A stretch of 64,000 bases of DNA from Haliotis asinina. Taxonomy: Eukaryota; Mollusca; Gastropoda; Lepetellida; Haliotidae. The position numbers were made by a program, and so were the translations under genes. Below the pieces are notes generated by a model, which did no database searches, had not been told where the DNA came from, and saw only the letters and a list, made by a program, of their open reading frames with translations. Below are positions 23,741 to 34,600 of this stretch, piece by piece (the stretch's first letter is position 1; the number at the start of each line of letters is the position of its first letter). The stretch lies in assembly GCF_037392515.1 (NCBI RefSeq), contig NC_090295.1, forward strand, positions 24,034,501 through 24,098,500. The letters run 5' to 3'.

Positions 23741-24879
23741 AACGCAAGCTCACTATTTCAAAAGCGCAGGGAATTTAGAAGCTTGCGTTATTGTTCACGC
23801 AATGCTACTGGGTCCTTAGTTCAGATAACCTAAACTTTGCTGTTGCTAAAACTTAGTTTCATATCAGCTAGTTAACTGCATAGCGTCGAATAAATGCAGG
23901 ACCTACATTACCTTGTTTTTGTCATTATTAAACTATGATGGTTGCTGTCTGGATGAAAGTTCCAGACTGAAGTTGCCTCTCCAAAACATGTCCACATGTC
24001 CTTCTCATGACACCAGGGTGACATGATGACTTATAAAATATTCACGTCAAGACAAACACTGACAGGAGCAGTATCTATTGATGTCATGATTCATATCACA
24101 GATCACCTGTGTAACCGCATGCAACCAAATGCATTATGAGAGTAGTAGCCACCAAAACTATAGCTTACTGGTGTCAGGTTCCTCACCATGCACAACACTG
24201 GCTACCAGCAGACCATGACAAATTCAACAATGACTTTGATGTACTTCTCCAAGAGTATGGATAATCATCTCAGGTACAAACATAATATTCCTTGGCTGAG
24301 TTTCAAAGAGCAAATCAGCAATCAAAACAAACTTCAAACTAAACTTAATGAACTGAAAGATGATGACAGGCTGTCTGTGAACTATTTGAAGAGCCTGTGA
24401 GTTAGTGGAAACGTTTGAAGAAACAAACACCCTTGACTCATGACATTCTGCACGCCGAACTCCACTCAGGCTGGTAAAGCCTTCCAACTAACTGCATGTC
24501 TGCATCAGGTAAAATCAACGGTTTTGTACCTGTCAACACACATGTGAGGAGGACCTGCCCGAGATCTGCTGATTCGTTTTTGGAGCTCATCATCTAAAAC
24601 CTTGTGGTTAGCAATTGGTCAGCAGCATGCTGGGAGGTAGAATCCCCTCAAAGAAGGGTTTTGCTGCTTCATCAGATTTAACCTTGGAAAGGAAGACGGA
24701 TAGAGGAAGTAGCAGCTACAAGACAAGGCGGTTCATCAACGCAATTAGGCCTGGATGGTGAAGAGTCCAAACTTCCACCTGAACATCTATATATAAATAT
24801 ATCAGAAAGGTAGTGTCTACCATTGCATGTGATTCAGTCATCCGAAACCATACCACAGACACAATCACACAAGGCGATT

Positions 24880-25018
24880 GGTAGCTCTGTGTTCAAAGGG
24901 ATGCCTTGTCAAGCCGAACGCTTTGATTCCCTACAATGTGTGAAATCCATTCCATTTGTTCCCTGTTATGATATTGCTGGAATAACGCTGAGGGCAGAAT
25001 AAAACCAAAATCGCTCTC
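24880..25018 (+). repeat. tRNA-derived SINE copy, diverged
   Basis: TTGGTAGCTCTGTG (A-box region), CGCTTTGATTCCC (B-box-like), ATGTGTGAAATCCATT and TGATATTGCTGGAATAACG occur in SINE order. Confidence 0.5.
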
Positions 25019-26657
25019 AGTCAGAAGAAATCGTTTCTGGATTTACCAAGTTTGAATGCACTTTATTCCAGATCTAAGACATCCAATATAAATGACATTC
25101 AATTTAGTGTAGTTCTACCATAAACACTCCATCACTTATAATTCAAGAAGTGAGCCATTTCAGGAGAAAATACTGGTGGGAAAGATCCATCAAACAAATG
25201 CTGCATCAAGTGTTAGGAGAAATCCTCTCACAATCCTCAAACATCTGTTCACTATGTACCAGGACATGGCCAGAAGTCTGTAAATGCAACCTACCAAATT
25301 TGTGATCAAATGTCAAGCTGCATCACTGAGAAATGATGATTATCCCTGAAGATTCAGACATAGATAAAGTGATGTAAGGATTAGAGACAGTTCTTACCAG
25401 TTTCTGTTACACTTCCACTGTGTGGAGATTAATGTCATATGCTTGCCCTTCCTTGACAATGTCTGTCTGACTGGCACCACTCCGCATCTTGAGGAAACAT
25501 AGACAGGAAATAACTTAAACAACAACTTATGAGATACCAAACAACATCAGCCTTCAAAGCAGGCTACAATCAAGTGGATGAGGAACTGCTTGATTTCTGC
25601 TTTCTAGATATGCAAATTTGGACAGTGGAAATACATCTGAAGTACTTACAATCAGGAGGCCATTTTGATTCACAAATTGAAACTCAAAACATAATAATAT
25701 TCATTGTCACAGTTACATGAATCTATAATCACATGCAGGGATAAACCTATGATGATTTTTGGTGGGCCAGTGCCTTACTTGGTTAAATTTGGTTGGGCTC
25801 CAATGCTCGAAACAGAGCTCCAGATAAGATTTAGCTCATGTGGGTATTGTACCACTGTATTTTTTGGGAGTGGGTATTTCAGCGAAGTGTATACCATTGA
25901 GTACTATCCGATATGTACTGCCTCATGTCATACCTAAACAAAACAAGCTTAAACACTGTGGTAATGATTTCATAACAACTTACTCATCCTATACTGTCAG
26001 TACACCACTAGTCCTATACATCAATACAGCTTCAATGTCTTTATCGTGAGCATTATTTATAAATTTATATATTTTCTATGCATAAATATGCCAAATGAAA
26101 CAATTTTAGAAACACACATTTTCATTGGGTGAAGTTATTACAACAACCAATGAGGGATATTATTGCATTTGGATTAAAAGGGTCACTTAATAGTCTTTGG
26201 TCTGACTGAGCAAACGATAATAACATTTATTGCACTATAACTACTTAGACCACATTGTACTTTTTGGATATGGTGTTTTCAAATCTTTTGTGTCCAGAGG
26301 ACACAAACCAAATTTCTGCCAGCGGAAATTCATATTTTGATGTAGAAGTGCTACAGGAACGCATCCAAAGTTTATCCCTGTACATGACTATTTTTGTAGG
26401 CTGGATCATATTTTATATTATTACAGACATCCTTACTGAAAGAGCTGCAAGTTTCTCTAAAGGATAATAACTGTAATCTGTGAATCTGCAATATAATGCT
26501 AATTCACCTGCCTCACTATAAAAACAGAAGGCTCACATCATCTCAACACAACAGAAGACTCAGTGACCAGATCACCATGTCACATCTCCAGCCTCTGTAT
26601 GACAGAAGATGGTTCAGTGACCAGATCACTATGTCCAATCTCCAGCTTCCGTATGAC

Positions 26658-27551
26658 CAGTCCCTCCTGGATTCCACGGCAAATTTTAGCAAATTCTGAT
26701 CGATTTTGAGAACATAATTGCAGTGTCAAGTTTAGGCATGTTCCAAATAAAATTAGATGAATTTGACACTGCAATTATGTTCTCAAAATCGATTATTTTG
26801 AAAATGGAAATGATTTCAGATTTCGTTTAAATATAAAATTGTAATTTGCATAAAACCGGAAGTTGTTCGTCTGCATCAAAGTTACGAATGAGAGGAGAGA
26901 ATTAACTTTCAGCGAGAGTTTAATTCTCAAACGCAGAAAAAGCTGTCGGTGCTTTGTCATCAAGCTTACTCAAAATGTGATATGTGCTGTCGACTTAACT
27001 GGAGCACCTTTAGAATTCAGCACCACAATTTCTGGGGAACTACTACTGGAAACTCGCAACATCGTTGGGTATCTGTAATGACATGGCTAGTAGAGATGAA
27101 ACATCAGTGAGCGGAGCTTATATGCAGTCGCTGAGCTTGACGACCTTGTTGCTATGCCAGGGTCATAGGGCATTGTTTCAAGAACATTTGAACAAAATCA
27201 CCTGCAATTACGTAAAATAGTATTATGACGTGTCTTTAAACTTTGTGGTGCTGTATTCTAAACGTAGGCCTAAACTTGCTTTATTAATAAAGTATCTTCA
27301 ATCGTAATTGTTTTGAAAATGTTGTCTCAATAAATATGCCAGTTTGTTTTATGTGGAACCGTCAATTTTCGTTTCGGCTGTCAGTCAGTTTTCACTCAAT
27401 CTTTAAAATAAGCAAATTACGCGGCAGAAAAGTGGCAAATTCTGCATGGATTCTGCACAAAAATGCGTTTTCCGCGGACAAAATGTTTTTTGGCATGGAA
27501 AGGTAAATTCCATGATTTTTTTTCTGCAACCGTGGAATCGCGGAGGGACTG
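26658..27551. mobile_element. 894-bp non-autonomous terminal-inverted-repeat DNA transposon
   Basis: The ends are inverted repeats of 22 bp with two mismatches: left begins CAGTCCCTCC and ends ATTCCACGG at 26679; right is CCGTGGAAT...GGAGGGACTG at 27530-27551. The 6-bp sequence TATGAC flanks both sides (26652-26657 and 27552-27557), as expected for a target-site duplication inside the minisatellite. No transposase ORF is present. TATGAC is also part of the minisatellite unit, but the junctions restore one uninterrupted unit when the element is removed. I cannot assign the superfamily. Confidence 0.8.
26699..26793. repeat. Perfect 31-bp inverted repeat (hairpin) inside the TIR element
   Basis: Arms 26699-26729 (ATCGATTTTGAGAACATAAT...) and 26763-26793 are exact reverse complements, with a 33-bp loop. 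Perfect pairing implies recent formation or selection. Confidence 0.9.
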
Positions 27552-27964
27552 TATGACAAAAGATGGCTCACTAATCGGATCACCCTCTCACATCTTCTGC
27601 CTCTGTATGACAAAAGATGGCTCAGAGACCAGATCACCATGTCACATCTCTTGCCTCTGTATGACAAAAGATGGCTCAGTGACCAGATCACATCTCCAGC
27701 CTCTGTACGACAGAAGATGGCTCAGTGACCAGATCACCATGTCACATCTCCAGCCTCAGTATGATAGAAGATGGCTCAGTGACCAGAGTACAACAGAAGA
27801 TTACCTAAGCATATTACCATGCTATACCTCTAACCTAAGTACGAAACAGAAGGCTCAGTGACCAGATAACCATGTAACCCCTATAATCTGTATGTGACAA
27901 CAGAAGGCTCAGTGACCAGATTACTTTCAACAGAAAGACTCCATGCTCACTGCTGGTTTGCTTG

Positions 27965-28048
27965 TTAATTTATGCCACATTCAGCAATATTCTAACTCTG
28001 AATGGCAGTCTGTAAACCAGTCAACAACAGATTGATTGACATGAGAAT
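27965..28048 (-). repeat. Fragment of abalone-type short repeat, reverse
   Basis: TTAATTTATGCCACATTCAG, CAATATTCTAACT and GGCAGTCTGTAAACCAGTC match the reverse complement of the family 3' half. Confidence 0.5.
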
Positions 28049-28050
28049 TG

Positions 28051-28214
28051 TGAGTGAGTGAGAACTATTTCATGCCGCTTTTAGCAATATTCCAGCAATA
28101 TCACAGCACAAAACACCAGAAATGGGCTTCACACACTGTACCCGAGTACGGAATCAAACTCAGATCTTCAGCATGACAAGTCAATGCTTTAACCACTAAG
28201 CTACCCCACCACCC
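28051..28214 (-). repeat. tRNA-derived SINE, best copy in window
   Basis: On the minus strand it starts GGGTGGTGGGGTAGCTTAGT (A box TAGCTTAGTGG), has a B box GAGTTTGATTCC, then GAAGCCCATTTCTGGTGTTT, a GATATTGCTGGAATATTGC core, and a CTCACTCAC tail. This is RNA polymerase III type SINE architecture. It lies downstream of the UBZ4 gene. Confidence 0.8.
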
Positions 28215-28278
28215 ATACTGAACAATGATATACATCATTAACATTCCGGTATTTTAGCAGAAGGCCCTGTGACCATAT

Positions 28279-28348
28279 CACTATATATCATTCTCACTAT
28301 ATATCATTCTCACTATATATCATTTTCACTATTTATCATTCTCACTCA
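28279..28348 (+). repeat. 16-bp tandem repeat, about four copies
   Basis: CTATATATCATTCTCA is repeated at 28281, 28297 and 28313, then a diverged unit. Confidence 0.9.
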
Positions 28349-28351
28349 GTG

Positions 28352-28475
28352 GGAGTGAGTCTAGTTTTATGCTCTCTGTAGCTATGTTTCAGCAATATCA
28401 CAGCGGAGAACACCAGAAATGGGCTTCACACATTGCACGCATGTGAGAAATCAAACCCGGGTCTTCTTTGTGACA
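28352..28475 (-). repeat. tRNA-derived SINE fragment, reverse
   Basis: AGCAATATCACAGCGGAGAA, ACCAGAAATGGGCTTCACAC and AATCAAACCCGGGTCTTC match the 28051-28214 copy. Confidence 0.65.
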
Positions 28476-28648
28476 ATATCACCATATCACATGTAACACT
28501 GTCAGACTCAGCAGTTCAACAGGGAGTCATTCTGCCAACATATTTCTCAATGAGTCTGACCATCCTGTTCCTTCAGTCACATCTTTCAAAAAGCATGGGG
28601 TCCTGAAATCTGTCTGGGATCTTCACGATTGAAGGCTCAGTGACCAGA

Positions 28649-31600
28649 TCACCAAGTTGCATCATCTCCAGCAGCTGAGAGGCAGGCAGCGATGTGGCCA
28701 TCAATGTCCAGTTGGGATGTCCTGTAACAAAGAAGTAGATACCCACATCAAAACTAAAGATATTGCATAGACTAGATGATCACGACACACTATTTATGAA
28801 CCAAAGGCAGGCACAACAGATGATCACTCAGGATTTTAAATTAAACCACAGGAAAATATATCAAATGAAATAGAAACCTCCTATGTATTGGTTATCTTAT
28901 TATTGAAGCACAAGACATCCCTACAAAACCATTGGTCAATATTGGTACATGGTTTTACAGGCCCTCAAATATGTATTTAGTGTACAGGAAAATACCTACA
29001 GTGCTAGAGCGTGCAAGTTACTTCAACATCAGTCAACAGTCCACATGATCACTGATTAATTCTAGCCCTGAAGTAATTATCTGAATATATATACTACACT
29101 ACATCATTTCAATAGTTTGATTGACGCTCATACTGCTTGCCAGGGGTTTGAAAATCCCACTGACCTATGCCCGGTTCAAGTCACTTTTCATTCCGGCAAT
29201 CAATTTATAGTATCTGACTTGTATGTGGGTTACTACGTATTTTCTGCTTATGCAAAGGTGTTCATAGTTGATTATCAGTGGTCCCCTTAACTCTAACTTT
29301 TCTAAAGAAAGTTACAGAGTTTATAAACACAGGACATTCTCTGCATCAATCCAAAACATGCCGTAAGTGTCATACTCAAATGTCCCTTAAATTTATATCA
29401 TCATAATCTTGCAAACTATTTTTGGTGTGTGGTCCAGTGCATAGGGCTCAGATCAGAAATCAGTTGAAGTAAAGTAATGTTGAGTCGATAAGTGACTGTA
29501 CTTGGCAGCTTGACTCCTGAGTGTTTCCAGGACTTCTGTCCTGCCCCACAACAAAGACGATGTGATACATGTCGTATCACCTTAGGCAAGTGAGTTTGGT
29601 CAGGATTGGCACTGTTCATCCAGCAGAAAACAGATCAACTTATATGCTCTACATACCCTTTTTCAAACTCCATATTGCACAGCGGACATGCTGATAGTAT
29701 ATGTCCTCCACAAACAGGTGCAGACGTGTCAACATCCACTGATGAACTTGGCCCATCTTTCAATGTTTCATCTGTTGTTTTCACATCTAGTTTGCCTTTT
29801 TCACAGTTTTTAATTTCATCTCTTTCTTCAATATTTGACATAAGAATATCGTCTTCAAAATCAGACATGATGTCAAAATCTAGAACTGGAGATTTTGAAG
29901 CGACAACAGCGTCACCACTTCGATCACAATCTGATGACAAAGTACTCAGCTTTGTCGGACAACTTTCAGTTTTCAAAATCTTGGGAGACTTGCAGTCTGA
30001 TGAATTGTTATCATTGTGTGGTGAATTTATTATTGAATTTATCAACGAGTCGAAGTTGTGACTGATTGGTTTCCTGTGAGCACAGGCCGAACACATTTGA
30101 GGCAGGGGAGAGTACTCTTGATCACTGGAAGCCAGAGAAGTAACTGGAGTTGATTCCCTTGCACCACTAACTTTCTGAAATGGAGATGATTCTTTTTCAG
30201 TATGAGTAGGATGTCATATTCAAACAATTTTATAGACTGAAATACTTAATATCCCCTATGATTTGCATGAACTGAAAGTTCGAGGCAAATCGTTTCCTAA
30301 CAGAGAAACAGTGTTCGCATCAACGCAGAAGGCTGCGTTTTACATGTAAAAAACAGTGTTTTGTGTGTGTGTTTTGCCCACATAGATTCTGGTCTATCTA
30401 ATTATAAAAAAATATTTAAAAACAGCAACATGCAAAAAAAGAATAAATTCTGAAATGATTCAAGACTGCAATGATCATTTCACGCGAATACAGATTTAGA
30501 CTACATATTCACAATTTCATTTCTGCACGCACTCGTACAAAACCTACCATGGACATTTAGAATACACCTGTCATATATGGAATGTAAACAACTGCTCCGT
30601 ACAAAAACACTTGCATGTGGTGTTGTCGGTGTTTGTTGAACTGCTTTCAATAACCAATCATGCATAGGATGTTTGTAAAGAACACTCCAAAAGATATAAC
30701 GCCATGGGGGTTTCATTGAAATAATGTTCGGCTGGCAGAAAGCGTGAGAGTCAGTTTTACACAACATTGCATTAATTCTACAAATGGACCGTAAATTTGT
30801 ATGCATACCAGTTTTGGGTAAATATAACAGTTATAACATAATATCCACCCTGAACACATGATGATTGTTTTGTGTTGATAGTGCTGATGACGATGATGCT
30901 TGCATGATGTTGGCAAGGTGGTTTGTACGAAGTTTTGCACAAAGTATTATGATAAGAACCAACTGATGACAAGGATGTGCTGTACGATGTTTTCTCCAAT
31001 GTATCATAACAGTAACAAATTAACGACTAAATGGTTTGCAGGATGCTGTGTACCATGTAATTTGATCAACAAATTGAGGATGAGGATGGTTTGGATAATT
31101 CTTTACACGACAATACGACAACAAATGAATGACAAAATGCTTGGCATGATGCTTTTTGCAATGTACTATGACAACATGTACCTTGGGAAATAAAAATCCT
31201 TAAAAAACCCTAAAAGGCCCCCCCCAAACCATTGCATTATGTAATTTTTTGAATAAAATTGATATTTTATACTTATCCTGATTCATCCCTTCAAGTTCCC
31301 TTCTAAAAGAAGCGAACGTAAAATACACTCACCCACCAGAAGCCTCCCCTTTCACGCCAAATCGGTCACATGATCAATCATGCTTGTCACTCTCTCCTTA
31401 TAAATCGCCCAATCAGACATGAGAATTATGGAATTCAGCGTGCCTGTGAGGAGTGGCTGTGAGGACTTTCCTCATGAGTCAGGATAAGCATAAAATATCA
31501 ATTTTATTCACAAAATTACATATTTTTCCTTATCCTGACTCATGCTTTATTGCTTACAGAATTCGACAGAAATGACAGTGGGTCAGGCCACGCTGGATTC

Positions 31601-34600
31601 TGCTGGCTGTCAAAATTACGTCCAATATTCCTCCCCTAATGAGAACTTGTAACGGCGATAATAAGGTCCTGTTCTTCCAATTTTCATTGTAGATTCTGAG
31701 GGATCACATCCAGACGAACTTGTCTTCTGAGGAAGGCTTTGTTGACTGATACTTGATGATAACTAAAGTAATTAGCGTCCTGCTAGTGTCTGATGCAACT
31801 GAATGTCAAGATATTCTAATTAAGACTAGTTGCGACCCTTCTTCATGTACAAGTATCTTCATTACCAGTACAGGGTCATAATCACTCATGCTAGTCTGAG
31901 ACATGCGCATGAACTTTCCAACACTATACTCCGCAGAACGTCTGGCTTCCACAAGTCACGTGATAAATGGGTGAGTGAACTCAGCATCTCTGAGGAACCA
32001 TTAGTTGCTGTGCAACGATGAGAGGCCCAAACTGATGCCAGTGACGTCCTCCATGGTTATGTCTTGTAGGTAATGTTTGGCAAACACCGCATTTGACTTC
32101 CAAAAGCAGCCCTCCATTATAATTGATAGCGAGCAATTCCCATGTAGCGCTAGTGTAGAGGCCAAGGCTCTAACTTCATGTCGGTTGGAGGCTCGTGTAG
32201 GTTCCAATCTTGCTGCTTTATAGGCTCTCAATATAACAGCTCTGATCCACACTGAGATAGTGTTACGTCCATAGGTGTCTCAGTAGATATAGGGATAAAT
32301 AGGCACTTGAAACGTTGTCTTCTACACTTGGTATGTGTGAGATATATCTTCAGTGCTCTGACTGGACATAATGATAGGTCTTGAGTATCATGAAGTCCAA
32401 GGATTGAAGGTAAAGTTAGTATGTGGAATTGTCTATCTGGTTGACCTGGCAGTTGATTCTTTGCAATAAAATCCCTTCGTACACCCAGATGAACTGTCTC
32501 TTGATGACTTGCATCAAATCTCAAATTAAAGTCCTGAGCATGAATTTCTGACATTCATGCAGCTGTAGCCAAGGCAAGTAAAAGCAGCATCCTCTGAGTC
32601 AGCAGTTCAAATGAGATTCAGTCGAGCGGCTCATATGCATCACTTGTGAGAAGTTGTAGTACGATGTTTAGATCCCAAGCTGGAGCTCTAAATCTGTGTG
32701 GTTGATCTTCCAACTGGAAGGAGCGTATTAAGGCAAGTAGCTCATGTACTTTAGTCAGCTTGATCCCTGTTTTCATGGTGCTGACTGAGCTGTGAGCTGC
32801 CAAGTACGTAGATCATGTAGAACCTTTCACACCTCTGGAATGTCGTAGATGACATAGATAATCTGCTATCTGAGGATGTGGTGCCTTCATCGCCGCGAAT
32901 CCTTTCTTCCTGGCATATGTCTCAAATCATTTCCACTTGTCATCATATTAGGTGCAAGTGGATTTCCATAAGGTTAAGGTACCTTCTTTCGCTGCTCTCG
33001 CTGAGTATCCTCTGTGTTTCAGACAGGTCTTAATACAGTCCATACGTGAAGTCGGAATGCAGATGCTGTTTTGTGTTGGGATAGAGAAGATTCTTCTAAT
33101 CTGGTAGTTGTAGCGCTGGCTGTCCTAACTCTTCTGTAAGTGTTGGAAACCAATGTCTCGTTGGCCAGTAAGGCACGAACAAAATCAGTTGTAGCAGTTT
33201 CGTCTGTATGATTTTCTCGATGACCTTTGGTAGCAGCACTGGACAAACACCTGTAAAGCACCGCGATTCTTGCAGTGTCTGGTGCACTCTTGACGAGCTG
33301 GGGAGACTGATGACGATCTTCTGCGTTGATGAGTAGACCTGTGAGATCTAGTTGCGTGCTCACCCGGAGCAGCAGTCAAAGTATTTGAAGATTGCAGTCT
33401 TCGTTCTGACTGCAAGACATCATGACACTCCATCAAGCTCATCATGTGTGTGGTGAACTGATGCATGAAGGCGCTAGCATCTAACGGTTGCGTTGAGTGT
33501 AGTGACGGCTGACTCGTAGAGTTGTCTGCCCCGATGACTGAGGCTGCTGACAAAGTCTGCGATGTCTGATGACCCTCGTAAGGGTTTCAGAGGAGTGACA
33601 AAGCAGTCGGGGCCGATCTAGGTGATGATGACATTCTGCTCGTTGTGTAGGATCAACGGTGGCTCGTCGTAGATATGTCGTTCCTGTAGAAAGATGATCT
33701 ATTCACCAAATGATTTCTTCTTCAAAGTATGTTGATTCTGCAACGACTGTGATGAGTACATTGAATACATTACACGGTAACTTCCCTGAAGGCTGATAGC
33801 ATTATTTCGAAAAATGCATAATTTATCTGAAGAAAAGAGTGGTGTGATACAGTGTCTTCAAGCCCTTGTTCATTGTGGGACTGATTCATAGTCAACTCTT
33901 TAGTTTTGTCTTGGGGATCAACACAAAACAATGACAACAATCACAAACCTCTTTTTCTGGCAGTTCAAGTTCTGGTAACTGTTGTATGTATGCCATGCAT
34001 GATCCCTGCTCTCTCAGTGCAAGTAATTGTCTTCTCACTTCTCTTAACTGTTCATCAGGAATGTCCAGAATTGAGCTGGCAGCTGTATCAGTATTTCTGA
34101 AAACACAAAATTACCATATCATTATCTTTATGCAGTTTCAAAGACATCCTCAATGGCAAAGTTTGAACTCCTACAAGATTAACAATTTAAAGGGTACCGA
34201 TATACAGTTGAAATATTCTGTTGAAACCACTTTTCACCACAGTTGGGATGAAATTAGTGAATTATTTGAATTCTGATTTTGTGAGGTGTTTTTTTGTCAC
34301 ATTATTTTTCAACATTTTTGATAATATGTTTCTGGAAGCCCACACCAAAAGTTGTGTTTCGCATTGCATTTGAGATTTAAGGTTATGGATAGGTTAACCT
34401 TGGGCAGCATACAAATTGTATAGGGGTTGCATTTGTGATATTAGCAAATGACAGTGAAAGCTTGTTTATAGTTATGATACAGACAGTGACTCAACACATC
34501 TGGAGCCTTTAGCCACAAAGTTTAACAACCACTAACATTGTATGACAAGCAGCTACAATGTATATGCAGATTTTAAGAGGACATCACTGTAGGTTTGTGC

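Larger units (their letters stand above)
18101..26520. other. Intergenic stretch without a supported gene
   Basis: Only short AT-rich ORFs without recognisable motifs occur between SKI and the UBZ4 gene. Contents that can be named are listed separately: a degenerate minisatellite at 19.5-20.0 kb, a 78-bp-spaced duplication at 23.6 kb and two repeat fragments. A regulatory role cannot be judged. Confidence 0.5.
26523..27940 (+). repeat. 54-bp minisatellite related to the last exon of the UBZ4 gene (interrupted)
   Basis: Typical unit: TATGACAAAAGATGGCTCAG, then a GACCAGATCACC block, a ATGTCACATCTC block and GCCTCTG, 54 bp in all. About two to three units lie at 26523-26657 and six to eight, increasingly diverged, at 27552-27940. 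The two parts are separated by an 894-bp inserted element. On the minus strand, units read GCTGGAGATGTGACATGGTGA, close to the gene's own terminal codons at 28649-28672. Confidence 0.85.
31239..33770 (-). mobile_element. Decayed DIRS-like tyrosine-recombinase retroelement
   Basis: Minus-strand fragments keep the order of a DIRS-type element. About 33553-33250 encodes a Ser/Arg-rich gag-like piece. About 33220-33100 encodes the end of an RT/RNase H domain (LFVPYWPTRHWFPTL). About 33030-32001 encodes a tyrosine recombinase. Most of the reverse transcriptase is missing. A 48-bp inverted repeat (31239-31286 with 31474-31521) lies past the 3' end of the recombinase, where DIRS elements carry terminal and internal complementary repeats. 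It sits in the second intron of the UBZ4 gene on the same strand. The outer border near 33770 is a guess. Confidence 0.7.

Noticed and set aside
29606-30061. Plus-strand ORF of 151 codons
   Set aside because: It is antisense to the third exon of the UBZ4 gene, which fits splice sites and a known domain on the other strand.
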